Source: Actinoplanes auranticolor (GTDB lineage Bacteria; Actinomycetota; Actinomycetes; Mycobacteriales; Micromonosporaceae). From it: a stretch of 64,000 bases of DNA. Location of the stretch: contig NZ_BOQL01000042.1 in assembly GCF_018332655.1 (NCBI RefSeq), positions 220,575-284,574 on the forward strand, read 5' to 3'. The notes below the pieces were generated by a model that was given only the letters and a program-made list of their open reading frames with translations, did not search any database and had not been told where the DNA came from. Position numbers and translations under genes: made by a program. Shown here piece after piece: positions 8,696 through 18,120 of the stretch; position 1 is the first letter of the stretch; every line of letters begins with the position of its first letter.

Positions 8696-9649
8696 TCAGC
8701 GGGCCGGCAGCCACTCCTGCCAGGTGGCCCGGTTCGCGTCCAGCCAGCGCTTCGCCGCGTCGTCGCGGGACAGCTTCCGGACGGTGATGTCCCGGGCGAC
8801 CTCGTTCTGGTCGTCGTTGGTCCACCGGAAGTTCTTGATCAGGTCGGCCGCCGGGCTGCCCGAGTCGACGAAGGCCTTGCGGGCGATCTTGTCGAGGTCG
8901 TACGGCTGGTAGTCGCAGGCCACCGTCTTGGGGTCGGCGTCACAGCCGGGCTTGTAGATCGGCAGCGGGATGTGCACCAGCTTGATCTCCGACAGCAGCC
9001 ACTGCGGGGTGTAGAAGTAGCCGATCAGCGGTTTCTTCTGCTTCTCGGCCCGCTGGAACTCGGCGATGAGCGCGTCCTCGCTGCCCGCGTAGACCACCGT
9101 GAAGTCCAGCTTCAGGTTCTTGATCAGCGCGGCGTCGTTGGTGACGAACGACGGGTCACCACCGAGCAGCTGACCCTTGCCGTCCGACTTGCTGGTCTTG
9201 AACTCGTCGGCGTACTTGTTGAGGTTCTTCCACTTCGTGATGTCCGGGTACTCCTTGGCCATCCACGGTGGCACGTACCAGCCGATGACGCCCTTGTTGC
9301 CGGTGAGGCCCTGCTCGACCGCGACCTTCTTGTCGTCGATGTAGGTCTTCTTGAGGTCGTCGTGACCCCAGTTCTCCAGGATGGCGTCGACCTCACCGCT
9401 GGCCAGGCCCTCCCACGAGGCGTCCTCGGTGAGGTCCTTCTCCACCACCGTGCAGCCCAGCTCCTGCTTGAGCAGGTAGCTCACCACCGCGACGTTGGCG
9501 GCGTAGCCGACCCAGGGGTTCACCGCGATCGACACGGTGCCGCAGGGGGTGCGCTCGACCCCGGGCGGGGCGACGATCGCCTCGGACGAGTTACCGCAGG
9601 CGGTCAGGGCCAGCACGCTCACCAGGGCGGCCGCGGTGCGTGCACGCAT
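8696..9649 (-). CDS. OpuAC/ProX-type glycine betaine binding lipoprotein (orphan copy)
   Basis: 317-residue extracytoplasmic binding protein. The signal peptide ends in a lipobox (LALTAC) around residue 17, so it is predicted to be a lipoprotein. The mature part begins SIAVNPWVGY and contains ENWGHDDLKKTYI, TGNKGVIGWYVP, GGDPSFVTND and a Cys pair in GCDADPKTVACDY, all shared with the second copy at 14056-15027. CGGAG lies about 6 bases before the ATG at 9649; an upstream ATG at 9670 lacks such a site. It follows the conservon GTPase on the same strand with a 29-base gap and has no permease or ATPase of its own; it may serve the transporter encoded at 15-18 kb. Confidence 0.88.
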   Translation of the reverse strand: MRARTAAALVSVLALTACGNSSEAIVAPPGVERTPCGTVSIAVNPWVGYAANVAVVSYLLKQELGCTVVEKDLTEDASWEGLASGEVDAILENWGHDDLKKTYIDDKKVAVEQGLTGNKGVIGWYVPPWMAKEYPDITKWKNLNKYADEFKTSKSDGKGQLLGGDPSFVTNDAALIKNLKLDFTVVYAGSEDALIAEFQRAEKQKKPLIGYFYTPQWLLSEIKLVHIPLPIYKPGCDADPKTVACDYQPYDLDKIARKAFVDSGSPAADLIKNFRWTNDDQNEVARDITVRKLSRDDAAKRWLDANRATWQEWLPAR

Positions 9650-9678
9650 CGTTCTCCGTTTCACAGTCATCAGCGGCC

Positions 9679-10281
9679 TCACCACGTCGGCACCGGCCGT
9701 TCCCGGCTCAGCCGCTTGGCCAGGACCTCCTCGGTCAGCGCGACCAGGATGTGCTTCACCGACTCCCGGTAGCGCGCGTCGCACTCCAGCACCGGCACGC
9801 TCGGGTCGATGCCCAGCGCGTCGCGGACCTCCTCGAGGTCGAAACGCTGCGACTGGTCGAAGGTGTTGACCCCGATCAGGAACGGGATCTCGTGCTCCTC
9901 GAAGTAGTCGATCGCCGGGAAGCAGTCCTCGATGCGCCGGGTGTCCAGCAGCACGATCGCCCCCAGCGCGCCGTCGACCAGGTCGTCCCAGAGGAAGGCG
10001 AACCGGTCCTGTCCGGGCGTACCGAACAGATAGAGCAGCAGGGCGTCGTCGAGGGTGATACGGCCGAAGTCCAGGGCCACGGTGGTGGTGGTCTTGCCCG
10101 ACACCGCGGAGGTGTCGTCGATGCCGATCGACCGCTCGGTCATCTCGGCCTCGGTGACCAGCGGCTCGATCTCCGAGATGGCACCGACGAAGGTGGTCTT
10201 GCCGACGCCGAAGCCGCCACTGATGACGATCTTGACCGCCACCGGCGGCAGCGGCGCCGGCTCACTAGAGCGCCCGAACAC
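9679..10281 (-). CDS. conservon small GTPase (CvnD-like)
   Basis: 200-residue Ras/MglA-like GTPase. P-loop GGFGVGKTT at residues 22-30, switch region GTPGQDRF around 87-94, and the strand GAIVLLDTRR. By family, the four conservon proteins form a membrane-associated complex resembling a GPCR/G-protein system, with this as the nucleotide switch. GTG start at 10281 overlaps the end of the DUF742 gene by 17 bases, indicating coupling. The canonical guanine motif NKxD appears as NTFD (residues about 138-141), as is usual for this family. Confidence 0.9.
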   Translation of the reverse strand: MFGRSSEPAPLPPVAVKIVISGGFGVGKTTFVGAISEIEPLVTEAEMTERSIGIDDTSAVSGKTTTTVALDFGRITLDDALLLYLFGTPGQDRFAFLWDDLVDGALGAIVLLDTRRIEDCFPAIDYFEEHEIPFLIGVNTFDQSQRFDLEEVRDALGIDPSVPVLECDARYRESVKHILVALTEEVLAKRLSRERPVPTW

Positions 10282-10705
10282 GATCCCTGATCCTCTCGAT
10301 CAATGCGATGGGGAGCTCCCCGAGCTGCTCCTCGATCCGCAGGTAGCCGTCCGTCACCAGGTCGGCGACGATCACCCGGACCACGCCGAGCGGCACCCGC
10401 AGGGCCACCGAGAGGTCCGCGATGGACATCGGCGCCTGACACAACTCGACGATGCGCCGCGACTCGAAGCGCAGCGGCGCCGACAGCGCGGCCGGGGCCG
10501 CGTGCAGCAACGTCTCGATCCGCAGTCCGTCATGCAGCGGGCGGGTGCGCCCGCCGGTCAGCATGAAGGGCCGGACCACCAGGTCGTCGCCCGGTTCCGC
10601 GGCCGCGTGGGCCGGCGCGGGCGGGGGCTCCCGCCGCGAGGGCACGACCGGCTCCGCGTACGGGATCATGCGAGGGTCCGGCCCCCACTCCCCCCGGTGG
10701 CTCAT
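10265..10705 (-). CDS. DUF742 conservon protein (CvnC-like)
   Basis: 146 residues. After a Pro/Arg-rich start of about 40 residues comes the DUF742 domain: VVRPFMLTGGRTRP, then a winged-helix-like part (SIADLSVALRVPLGVVRVIVADLVTDGYL). The third member of the conservon; by family it couples the kinase/roadblock proteins to the GTPase and may bind DNA or protein through the winged helix. The ATG overlaps the roadblock gene stop (ATGA) and its end overlaps the GTPase gene. Confidence 0.9.
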   Translation of the reverse strand: MSHRGEWGPDPRMIPYAEPVVPSRREPPPAPAHAAAEPGDDLVVRPFMLTGGRTRPLHDGLRIETLLHAAPAALSAPLRFESRRIVELCQAPMSIADLSVALRVPLGVVRVIVADLVTDGYLRIEEQLGELPIALIERIRDRVRAL

Positions 10706-11127
10706 CGGGGTAGGTACTGCCGGGACTCGGAGATCAGCGCCGGCGTGAGCAGAGCGCCGAACCTCTCCGCCAACAGGGACATCTCGTAGCCGACGAGACC
10801 CACGTCGCTGTCGCCGCCCGCGACGACACCCAGGCAGCTGCCGCCGGCGATGACCGACACCAGCAGGAAGCCCCGCCGCATCTCGATCATGATGAGCTTG
10901 AGACCGTCGAAGTCGTAGCGCCGCGAGGCGCTGCGCGCGACGCTGGCCAGGCTGGACACGATCGCCGCCAGGTGGTCGGCCTCGGCCCGGCCCAGCCCGT
11001 CGGAGCTGGCGATCAGCAGGCCGTCGGAGGACACCGCGACCGCGTCGCGGACCCCGTCGGTCTGGTGCACGAAGTTGCCCAGCAGCCAGTTGAACTGGTG
11101 CCGGTCGGCAGACGTGTCAACGCTCAT
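10702..11127 (-). CDS. roadblock/LC7 conservon protein (CvnB-like)
   Basis: 141 residues. A single roadblock/LC7 fold: FVHQTDGVRDAVAVSSDGLLIASSDGL, then ADHLAAIVSSLASVARSA, and the core beta-sheet ending in a GSCLGVVA turn. Roadblock proteins bind small GTPases and act as dimeric scaffolds or exchange factors. It is gene two of the conservon, between the kinase (45-base gap) and DUF742 (ATGA overlap). A GAAAGAAG stretch precedes the ATG. Confidence 0.92.
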   Translation of the reverse strand: MSVDTSADRHQFNWLLGNFVHQTDGVRDAVAVSSDGLLIASSDGLGRAEADHLAAIVSSLASVARSASRRYDFDGLKLIMIEMRRGFLLVSVIAGGSCLGVVAGGDSDVGLVGYEMSLLAERFGALLTPALISESRQYLPR

Positions 11128-11172
11128 GGGAACTTCTTTCGGCCTCGTCGCGGGGTTGGGGAGGGGCGGCGG

Positions 11173-13671
11173 TCATGGTCGGTCGGTGGCGTCGTTGCTG
11201 CCGCGCTGCATGCCGCTGCGGAAGGCGGTGAGCCGGGCGCGCACCTCGTCCGGCGAGTCGCTGACGGGAGCGGGTCGCTCGGCCGTCCTGGTGGGAACCG
11301 CGCCGGCGGGCTGGGCCGGTGCCGACTTGCGGGCCTTCGGCGCTCGCTTCTTCAAGCCGTTCGGGGTGCGGTCGGCCTGGTCCGGCGGGGGCCCGAAGGA
11401 GTACATGTCCATGCCGAGCGTCGAGGCGGTCATCGCCTCTTCGTAGCGCGCGGTCGGCGAGCCCGCCGCGGCCGGCTGCTGCTGCTCGGCGGGAGACGGC
11501 GGCTGCCGCCGTACGGCCGGGCTGCCGGGGACGGTGACGTACTCGATCTTGCCGGGCCGGATCCGGCCGTCCGTCGCGGGCGGCGGCGGCGGCGCGGCCG
11601 GCGGCAGGGTGAGGACCTGGGTCGCCGCCGGGTCCGACGCCTCCAGCGCCCGCGGCGTTTCCAGCGGCCGGCGTTCCTCGGAGGCCAGCCTGGGCTGCGG
11701 TGCCGGGGCACTGACGGCCTGGACACCGGCCACGATGGACGGCGGCAGCACGATGCGCGCGGTCACCCCGGTCACCGGGGACGGCGCCAGCTGCACGTCG
11801 ATGTCCATGTCGGTGGCGAGCCGGCCGACCACGTAGTGGCCCAGGAACCGGGTCGGCGCGGTGATGAAGTCGCCCTCGCCGCGCAGCCGCTGGTTGGCCA
11901 GTTCCAGGTCGGCCCGGCTCATGCCGATGCCCTGGTCGGTGATGGCGATCAGGTAGCTGTCGCCGATCCGCCGTCCCTGGATCTCCACGTCGGCGTCCGG
12001 CGGGGAGAAGGCGAGCCCGTTCTCGACCAGCTCGGCGAGCATGTGCGCGACACCGCTGACGACCGCGCCGGCCACGAGCGCGTCGTCGACGCGGCGCAGG
12101 GCGACCCGGCGGTACTCCTCGACCTCGGAGACGGCGGCCCGGATGACGTCGGCGATGGGCAGCGGCTCGGACCACTGCCGCGGGCTGGCCGCGCCGACCA
12201 GCACCAGCAGGCTCTCGGCGTTACGGCGCATGCGGGTGGCCAGGTGGTCGAGCTCGAAGAGGTTGGCCAGCCCGGTCGGGTCGGACTCCTCGCGTTCCAG
12301 GCTGGTGATGAAGCCCAGCTGGCGGCGCAGCAGGTTCTGGTTGCGGCGGCCGAGGTTGGCCAGCGACTCGGTGGTGCTGCGCCGCAGCATCGCCTGCTCG
12401 GTCGCCAGCGAGTACGCGGTGGCCTGCACCCGGTCCAGCGCATCGGCGACCAGCCGGACCTCGTCACTGGCGCCCGCGGGCACGGCGACGGTCAGCGGCG
12501 GCACGTCGTCGTCACCGGAGGTCGCCTTGCGGACCGCCTCGGGCAGCCGCTCACCGGCCAGCCGGTTGGCCTCGTCGGCCAGGGTGGCCAGCGGGGCGGC
12601 GATCGAGCGCGATGCGACCGTGGCCAGGTACACCGAGCCGATGAAGCAGATGATCACGGCACCGAGCAGCAGGCCCATCCGCTGCGTGGCCTCGTCCTGC
12701 AGCGTGGCCGCCCGGGCCCGGATGACCGAGCCGACGTGCTGCTGCAACTGGAGCATGTCGTCCAGCACGGTGGTCTGCGAGGACCACCAGGACTGGGGAT
12801 TCACCTGCAGGTTGCGGCCGTCGCCGGCGTTGAGCGCCACCTGCTCGAAGTAGGCGGCGGTCTGCGCGGCGCCGGTGCTGAGCACGTAGTCCTTGGCTCT
12901 GCGCTGGGTGTCGTCGGCGTAGCGGGTGAACGAGGCGAGCGCCGCGTCCTTGGCCGAGCGCATGGTGACGAACTGCAGGAACTCGCCGCGGTTGAAGCCG
13001 CTGGCCGAGAACACGCCGTTGAGGAACGCCCGCTCCTGCGCGGTGCTCTCCTTGGCATCGCCGAGGGCCTCCAGCGCGGAGACCCCGCGGCGCAGGGCCG
13101 GGTCGGCGGAGCTGTCCAGGCCGTAGTCGACGTTGCTCAGCTCGGCGATGCGCCCGGTGTAGAAGGTGAAGGTCGGGGCGCGGTCGGCGGCTCCGGCGTC
13201 GGTGCCGGCGCGGACACCGGCGAGGCCGTCGAGCCCGCGGACGGCGGTGGCGACCCGGTCCTGGGCGACGCCGCCGGAGGAGATCAGATCCTCCACCTCG
13301 GCCCGCTGGTCGTCGACGCGCTTGCGGGCCGGGGCCAGCTCGGCGCGGAAGCCGACGTTGCCACCGAGCAGACCGGCGGTGAGACCACGCTCGGTCTGTA
13401 GTTCCTGCACGAGGTCCTGCACGGCGAGGACGAGGGTGACGGCGCGCGCGGAGGCGGCGGCCGTGCGGTAGTTGTCGACCTCGGTGACGGTGATGACGCC
13501 CAGCAGCACGAGGACCGCGACGACGGGCAGGGTCAGCGTCCGGACGACGCGGCGGCGGATCGTGCCGCCGGAGCGGGCCGGCTGAGCGGCCGGGACGCCG
13601 GTGACTGCCTCGCTCGCGGGCGCGACGACATCGGCATCGTGGTGTGCCTGGCGCGGACGGGGAATCTTCAT
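11173..13671 (-). CDS. nitrate/sulfonate-sensing-type histidine kinase of conservon (CvnA-like)
   Basis: 832 residues. One membrane helix near residues 47-68, then an extracytoplasmic NIT-like helical sensor (about 75-330, with LVQELQTERGLTAGL), a second helix near 335-355 (AVIICFIGSVYLATVA), a HAMP linker (PLATLADEANRL) and a kinase core with DHLATRMRRNAESLLVL and the ATPase boxes ENGLAFSPPDADVEI and ITDQGIGMS. The last ~200 residues are Pro/Ala-rich and unstructured. First gene of the conservon. Conservon kinases are usually without a paired response regulator, and none is seen here. The ATG at 13671 gives a short, basic cytoplasmic start. Confidence 0.9.
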   Translation of the reverse strand: MKIPRPRQAHHDADVVAPASEAVTGVPAAQPARSGGTIRRRVVRTLTLPVVAVLVLLGVITVTEVDNYRTAAASARAVTLVLAVQDLVQELQTERGLTAGLLGGNVGFRAELAPARKRVDDQRAEVEDLISSGGVAQDRVATAVRGLDGLAGVRAGTDAGAADRAPTFTFYTGRIAELSNVDYGLDSSADPALRRGVSALEALGDAKESTAQERAFLNGVFSASGFNRGEFLQFVTMRSAKDAALASFTRYADDTQRRAKDYVLSTGAAQTAAYFEQVALNAGDGRNLQVNPQSWWSSQTTVLDDMLQLQQHVGSVIRARAATLQDEATQRMGLLLGAVIICFIGSVYLATVASRSIAAPLATLADEANRLAGERLPEAVRKATSGDDDVPPLTVAVPAGASDEVRLVADALDRVQATAYSLATEQAMLRRSTTESLANLGRRNQNLLRRQLGFITSLEREESDPTGLANLFELDHLATRMRRNAESLLVLVGAASPRQWSEPLPIADVIRAAVSEVEEYRRVALRRVDDALVAGAVVSGVAHMLAELVENGLAFSPPDADVEIQGRRIGDSYLIAITDQGIGMSRADLELANQRLRGEGDFITAPTRFLGHYVVGRLATDMDIDVQLAPSPVTGVTARIVLPPSIVAGVQAVSAPAPQPRLASEERRPLETPRALEASDPAATQVLTLPPAAPPPPPATDGRIRPGKIEYVTVPGSPAVRRQPPSPAEQQQPAAAGSPTARYEEAMTASTLGMDMYSFGPPPDQADRTPNGLKKRAPKARKSAPAQPAGAVPTRTAERPAPVSDSPDEVRARLTAFRSGMQRGSNDATDRP

Positions 13672-14055
13672 CGGAGAACCGTCCCAGGAGCAACGCGGCC
13701 GGCAGTGAGGTCTACGACCGGACGACTCCGTGCGGACACGCGATATCTCCTTCGTCGGGTGGCGGCGGTCTCTCTCGGCCGCGGATTTGGGGGAACCGTA
13801 GCGATGAGCTGAGTCGTAAGTCCACTATGTACGGCTGATGACGGCGAAATTCCCGGATATGTACGGGGCGCAAGATCAGCTCGCGGTCCGGTGGGTAGAT
13901 CGGATCATTGATGAAGGGCATCAGGGTCCTGCCGGAAGGTTGCAATCAGATTTCGATCACGAAGCAAAGCGACGTCGTCACTCCGGCGGGGGCCCATCGG
14001 GGGTCGCGAGTGAGCACAGCACAACACTCACGGCCCCCGTCGGACACTGCGTCTG
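13672..14055. other. intergenic region between conservon and betaine operon
   Basis: 384 bases without a convincing gene. It must hold the conservon promoter (near the kinase end) and the end of the betaine operon. It is less GC-rich than its surroundings between 13790 and 13990. The hairpin listed separately lies at its right end. No tRNA or repeat is seen. Confidence 0.5.
13999..14038 (-). terminator. possible terminator of the betaine uptake operon
   Basis: About 20 bases past the stop of the binding-protein gene. GGGGG/CCCCC and GTGAG/CTCAC pair around a 12-base loop, with an unequal internal bulge. No T-run follows, which is common in high-GC actinomycetes. The bulge makes this uncertain. 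Confidence 0.35.
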
Positions 14056-15027
14056 TCAGCTGGTCGCCGGAATCCACGGCTTCCAGGTGGCCTCGTGCTC
14101 GTTGACCCATTTCTCGCCGGCGGCTTCGGCGGTCATGCCCTGATTGGTGATGTAGTCCGAGACCAGGTTCTGGTCCTCATTGGTCCACTTGAAGTTCTTG
14201 ATGAGCTGGAACGCGGGGCTGTTGGCGTCGGCGAACTTCTTGCTCACGATCTTGTCCAGGATGTAGTCCGGGTAGTCACAGGCGACCTTCTTCGGGTCGG
14301 CGTCACAACCGGCGGTGTACGCGGGCAGCTTCACCCGGGCGTACTTCTCCTTGGCGAACAGCCACTGCGGCTCGTAGAAGTAGAACAGCAGCGGCTTCTT
14401 CTGCGCCGTCGCCTGCTGTGCGGCCTTGATGATGGCGGCCTCACTGCCGGAGTAGACGACCTTGTAGTTCAGCTTCAGATTCGCCACAAGGGCTACGTCA
14501 TTGGTGACGAAGGACGGGTCGCCCGCGAGGAACTGACCTTTGTCACCGGATTCGGAGGTCTTGAACAGGTTCGCGTACTTGTTCAGGTTCGCGCCGTCGG
14601 TGATGTCCGGGTACTTCTCCACCATCCACTGCGGCACGTACCAGCCGATCACGCCTTTGTTACCGGTCGGCCCGAGGTCGACGGCGACCTTCTTGTCGGT
14701 GATGTAGGTCTTCTTCAGATCGTCGTGGCCCCAGTTCTCCACGATCGCGTCGACCTCGCCGGTCTCGAAGCCCTGCCAGGCGATCTCTTCCTTGAGGTTC
14801 TTCTTGTCCACGGTGTAACCGAGCTTGGACTCCAGCAGATGGCCGAGCACAGCCGCATTCGCCTCGTAACCCACCCACGGGTTGATGGCGAGCTTGACCG
14901 TGCCCTTCGAACCCGCCGCCGGCGCGTCCGAGGAACCGGCGTCCGACTTCGCGCCGCCACAACCGGCCACAGCCATGCTCAATGCCGCGGCGACCGCGGT
15001 GAGCTGGATCCATTTCACGTGTCTCAT
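14056..15027 (-). CDS. OpuAC/ProX-type glycine betaine binding lipoprotein
   Basis: 323 residues. Signal peptide with lipobox (MAVAGC, around residue 22), so a lipid-anchored binding protein that captures betaine or a similar quaternary amine outside the membrane. The mature protein starts with KLAINPWVGYEAN, and shares ENWGHDDLKKTYI, TGNKGVIGWYVP, DPSFVTND and the GCDADPKKVACDY Cys pair with the orphan copy at 8696-9649. The start at 15027 has GGAAGGA 8 bases upstream; the longer frame further upstream overlaps the permease region and is not real. Last gene of the GMC-ATPase-permease-binding protein operon. Confidence 0.92.
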   Translation of the reverse strand: MRHVKWIQLTAVAAALSMAVAGCGGAKSDAGSSDAPAAGSKGTVKLAINPWVGYEANAAVLGHLLESKLGYTVDKKNLKEEIAWQGFETGEVDAIVENWGHDDLKKTYITDKKVAVDLGPTGNKGVIGWYVPQWMVEKYPDITDGANLNKYANLFKTSESGDKGQFLAGDPSFVTNDVALVANLKLNYKVVYSGSEAAIIKAAQQATAQKKPLLFYFYEPQWLFAKEKYARVKLPAYTAGCDADPKKVACDYPDYILDKIVSKKFADANSPAFQLIKNFKWTNEDQNLVSDYITNQGMTAEAAGEKWVNEHEATWKPWIPATS

Positions 15028-15085
15028 CGAGATTTCCTTCCGGATGGTGCTTGCCGCCGGACGGCGGCAGAGGGGAGAACACAAA

Positions 15086-17074
15086 TCAGGTCGCCGGCCG
15101 GCGCAGGCGGTTGTCGTCGGCGCGCCGGCCCGCGCCCTGGGTGAGCCGGTCGAGCAGGACGCCCAGCAGCACGATCGCAAAACCGGCGGCCAGGCCCTTG
15201 CCGAAGTCCTCGCGCTGGGCGAACCCGGCGACCACGTCGTAACCCAGGGCGCCGGCCCCGACCAGGCCACCGACCACCACCATCGCGAGGACCATCACGA
15301 TGCCCTGGTTCGCCGCCAGCAGCAGACCCCGCCGGGCCATCGGCAGCTGCACCTTCCACAGCAGCTGCCGCGGCGTCGACCCCGACGACACGGCCGCCTC
15401 GACCACCGTCGCCGGCACGTCGCGCACGCCGCGCTCGACCAGCCGCACCACCGGCGGCACGGCGTAGATCACCGCGGCCACGATGGCCGTGAACCGGCTG
15501 GCCCCGAACAAGGCGACCGCGGGCAGCAGGTAGACGAACGACGGCATCGTCTGCGCCGCGTCCAGCACCGGCCGCATGACCAGGGCGAAACGGTCGTGGC
15601 GGGCACCGAGTACGCCGAAGACGATGCCGAAGGCCATCGTGGCGACGGTGGCGACCAGGACGGTGGCCAGGGTCTGCATCGCGTGCTGCCACAGCCCCAG
15701 GCCGACCAGCCCGGCCACGGCCAGCCCGGCGATCACGGCAGCCCGGGGACCGCTGCTCAGCGCGCCGAAGATCAGCACGACCACCAGGAACAGCCACCAC
15801 GGCGTCGTGGTCAGCACAGTCTCGATCGGATCGAGCAGCCCGGCGCTGACCACGTTCTTCAGGGCCTCGGTCGCGTCGTACCAGTGGAACTCGACCCACC
15901 GCGTCGCCTCGTTGACACCGACGGCGAACGACGCCCGCCAGGCGGCCGGGAACTCCGCGCCCCACGACGACATCCGGCCCAGCACCGTCGCCGCCACGAC
16001 CGCGACGACGGCCACGACCGGACCGGCCAGCCGCAGCCGGACGGACCGGTGGGTGGTGGGTGCGGCCCGGTGCGCGGCGTGGGTGGTGATCCGGTCGAGC
16101 ACGACGGCGAGGACGACGATCGCCAGCCCGGCGTCGAAGGCCGCACCCACGTTGACCCGTTCCAGGGCCTGCACGATGGTCTGCCCCAGGCCCGGCGCGT
16201 CGATCAGCGCGGTGATCACGACCATCGACAGGGCCATCATGATCGCCTGGTTGACGGCCAGCACGATGGTCGGCCGGGCCAGCGGCAGGCGCACCTTGCC
16301 CAGCAGCTGCCAGCGGGTCGAGCCGAGCGCGGTGGCCGCCTCCACGGTGGACTTCGGCACCTCGGTGATGCCCAGCGCGGTGATCCGGATGGCCGGCGGG
16401 ATGGCGTAGATCAGGGTGGCGATGGTGGCCGCGGGCGAGCCGATCAGGAAGAGCAGCGTCATCGGCGCCAGGTAGGCGAACGTCGGCATGATCTGCATGA
16501 CGTCGAGCACCGGCCGCAGCACGGCGCCGACTGCGGGCACCCGGGCGGCGAGCACCCCGAGCGGTACGCCGATCAGCACCGCCAGCAGCACAGCGGACAG
16601 CGTCAGCACCAACGTGTCGACGCTCTCCTCCCACAGCCCGAGCACGCCGAAGCTGAGGAAACCGGCCACCGCCAGCAACGCGATGCGCCACCCGGCCACC
16701 ACCGCGGCGAGCGCCCCGGCCGCCGCCACGAGACCGGCCCAGCCGAGCCCGTACAGCGCGCCGTGCACGGTGTCGACCAGCAGGGAGACGCCGAGGCGCA
16801 GGTAGTTGAAGCCGTACAGGAACAGCGGGCTGGTGTCCCGGTTGGCGTCGACCCAGTCCCGCACCCCGCTGAAGAACCGGAACGCCCAGGGATTGTCGTC
16901 GTCGGCCGGCGCCGAGGTCCGCACGACCAGGTACACGGCCGCGGTGGCCAGGACGAGCAGCAGGATCAGCGTCCGGCGGCCGGGCAGTTTCCGGCGCGGC
17001 CCGGGGGCGGCGGGGTCCGGTGCCGGGTCGACCGCCTCCGCCGGAACGGTCACGTCCGTGACGGCGGTGCTCAT
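15086..17074 (-). CDS. glycine betaine ABC transporter permease, two domains fused
   Basis: 662-residue membrane protein holding two complete permease units in tandem. The EAA loops that contact the ATPase are at about residues 235-265 (VEAATALGSTRWQLLGKVRL) and 550-580 (VEAAVSSGSTPRQLLWKVQL). Each half has its own set of five to six hydrophobic helices; a single helix near residue 35-50 leads the protein. Most betaine importers use two copies of a ~280-residue OpuAB/ProW, so the fusion replaces a homodimer. The ATG overlaps the ATPase gene stop (ATGA). Confidence 0.92.
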   Translation of the reverse strand: MSTAVTDVTVPAEAVDPAPDPAAPGPRRKLPGRRTLILLLVLATAAVYLVVRTSAPADDDNPWAFRFFSGVRDWVDANRDTSPLFLYGFNYLRLGVSLLVDTVHGALYGLGWAGLVAAAGALAAVVAGWRIALLAVAGFLSFGVLGLWEESVDTLVLTLSAVLLAVLIGVPLGVLAARVPAVGAVLRPVLDVMQIMPTFAYLAPMTLLFLIGSPAATIATLIYAIPPAIRITALGITEVPKSTVEAATALGSTRWQLLGKVRLPLARPTIVLAVNQAIMMALSMVVITALIDAPGLGQTIVQALERVNVGAAFDAGLAIVVLAVVLDRITTHAAHRAAPTTHRSVRLRLAGPVVAVVAVVAATVLGRMSSWGAEFPAAWRASFAVGVNEATRWVEFHWYDATEALKNVVSAGLLDPIETVLTTTPWWLFLVVVLIFGALSSGPRAAVIAGLAVAGLVGLGLWQHAMQTLATVLVATVATMAFGIVFGVLGARHDRFALVMRPVLDAAQTMPSFVYLLPAVALFGASRFTAIVAAVIYAVPPVVRLVERGVRDVPATVVEAAVSSGSTPRQLLWKVQLPMARRGLLLAANQGIVMVLAMVVVGGLVGAGALGYDVVAGFAQREDFGKGLAAGFAIVLLGVLLDRLTQGAGRRADDNRLRRPAT

Positions 17075-18105
17075 GCCGGCACCGGCGGGCGGTGCCCGGT
17101 CAACGCCGGCAACAGCTGCTCGGCGTCGACGACCCCGATCCGCTCGTCGCCGTCGACGACCGGGATCGGGTGCCGGGCGCGCAGCACCCGCTCGATGGTG
17201 TCGCGGATGACCGTCCCGGCCGGCAACGGCTGGTCCTCGAGCACCTCGTCCGGTGCGGCGTCCCGGGTGATCCAGCGCAGGCTCAGCACGTCGGCCCGGG
17301 GCACCTCGCGGACGAAGTCGGCCACGTAGTCGTCCGCGGGGGCGCCGACCAGTTCCTCCGGGGTGCCGACCTGCACCAGGGCGCCGTCGCGCATGACCGC
17401 GATGCGGTCACCGAGACTCAGCGCCTCGGCCAGGTCGTGGGTGATGAACACCAGCGTCTTGCCGACCTCGGCGTGCAGGCGCCGCACCTCGGCCTGCATG
17501 TCCCGGCGGATCAACGGGTCCAGCGCGCTGAACGGCTCGTCGAACAGCAGCACCGCCGGGTCCGTGGCCAGCGCCCGGGCGAGCCCCACCCGCTGCTGCA
17601 TGCCGCCGGACAACTGATCGGGGTACTGGTGCTCGTGACCGTCGAGGCCCACCAGGGTCAGGACCTCGGCGGCACGGCGGTGCCGTTCGGCCTTACCGAC
17701 ACCCTGGATCTCCAGGCCGTACGCGATGTTGTCGACCACCTGCCGGTGCGGCAGCAGCCCGAAGTGCTGGAACACCATCGCCACGCCGTGCCGGCGCAGC
17801 TCGCGCAGGCGCTTGGGGTTCATCGCCCGGACCGCCTCACCGTCGATGTGCACCTCGCCGGAGGTCGGCTCGATCAGCCGGGTCAGGCACCGCACCAGCG
17901 TCGACTTGCCGCTGCCGGACAGTCCCATCACGACGAAGACCTCGCCCGGCTCGACCGCGAAGCTGACGTCCCGGACGGCGGCCAGGCAGCCGGTCTGGGC
18001 CCGCAGCTCGGCCCGGGGCAGGTCCGCCAGCGGGGTACCGACGACCTTGTCCGCCTTGGGGCCGAAGACTTTCCACAAGTGGTCGACGGCAATGGTGGGC
18101 GGCAT
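17071..18105 (-). CDS. glycine betaine/proline ABC transporter ATPase (OpuAA/ProV-like)
   Basis: 344 residues. Walker A GLSGSGKST (about 59-67), Q-loop FQHFGLLPH, signature LSGGMQQRVGLARAL, Walker B VLLFDEPFSALDP and the switch His in FITHDLAEAL. The N-terminal ~45 residues before the ABC core and a CBS-like tail (about 285-340, ending RIGVVDAEQLL) are those of betaine-type ATPases, where CBS domains sense ionic strength or nucleotides. Only about one CBS repeat is recognisable. It lies 15 bases after the choline oxidase-like gene and overlaps the permease start. Confidence 0.92.
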   Translation of the reverse strand: MPPTIAVDHLWKVFGPKADKVVGTPLADLPRAELRAQTGCLAAVRDVSFAVEPGEVFVVMGLSGSGKSTLVRCLTRLIEPTSGEVHIDGEAVRAMNPKRLRELRRHGVAMVFQHFGLLPHRQVVDNIAYGLEIQGVGKAERHRRAAEVLTLVGLDGHEHQYPDQLSGGMQQRVGLARALATDPAVLLFDEPFSALDPLIRRDMQAEVRRLHAEVGKTLVFITHDLAEALSLGDRIAVMRDGALVQVGTPEELVGAPADDYVADFVREVPRADVLSLRWITRDAAPDEVLEDQPLPAGTVIRDTIERVLRARHPIPVVDGDERIGVVDAEQLLPALTGHRPPVPA

Positions 18106-18120
18106 GGCGGGCCTCGCTGT

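Noticed and set aside
10972..13401. Plus-strand frame opposite the conservon kinase (about 800 codons)
   Set aside because: Antisense of a gene with clear kinase and NIT motifs; no recognisable protein features.
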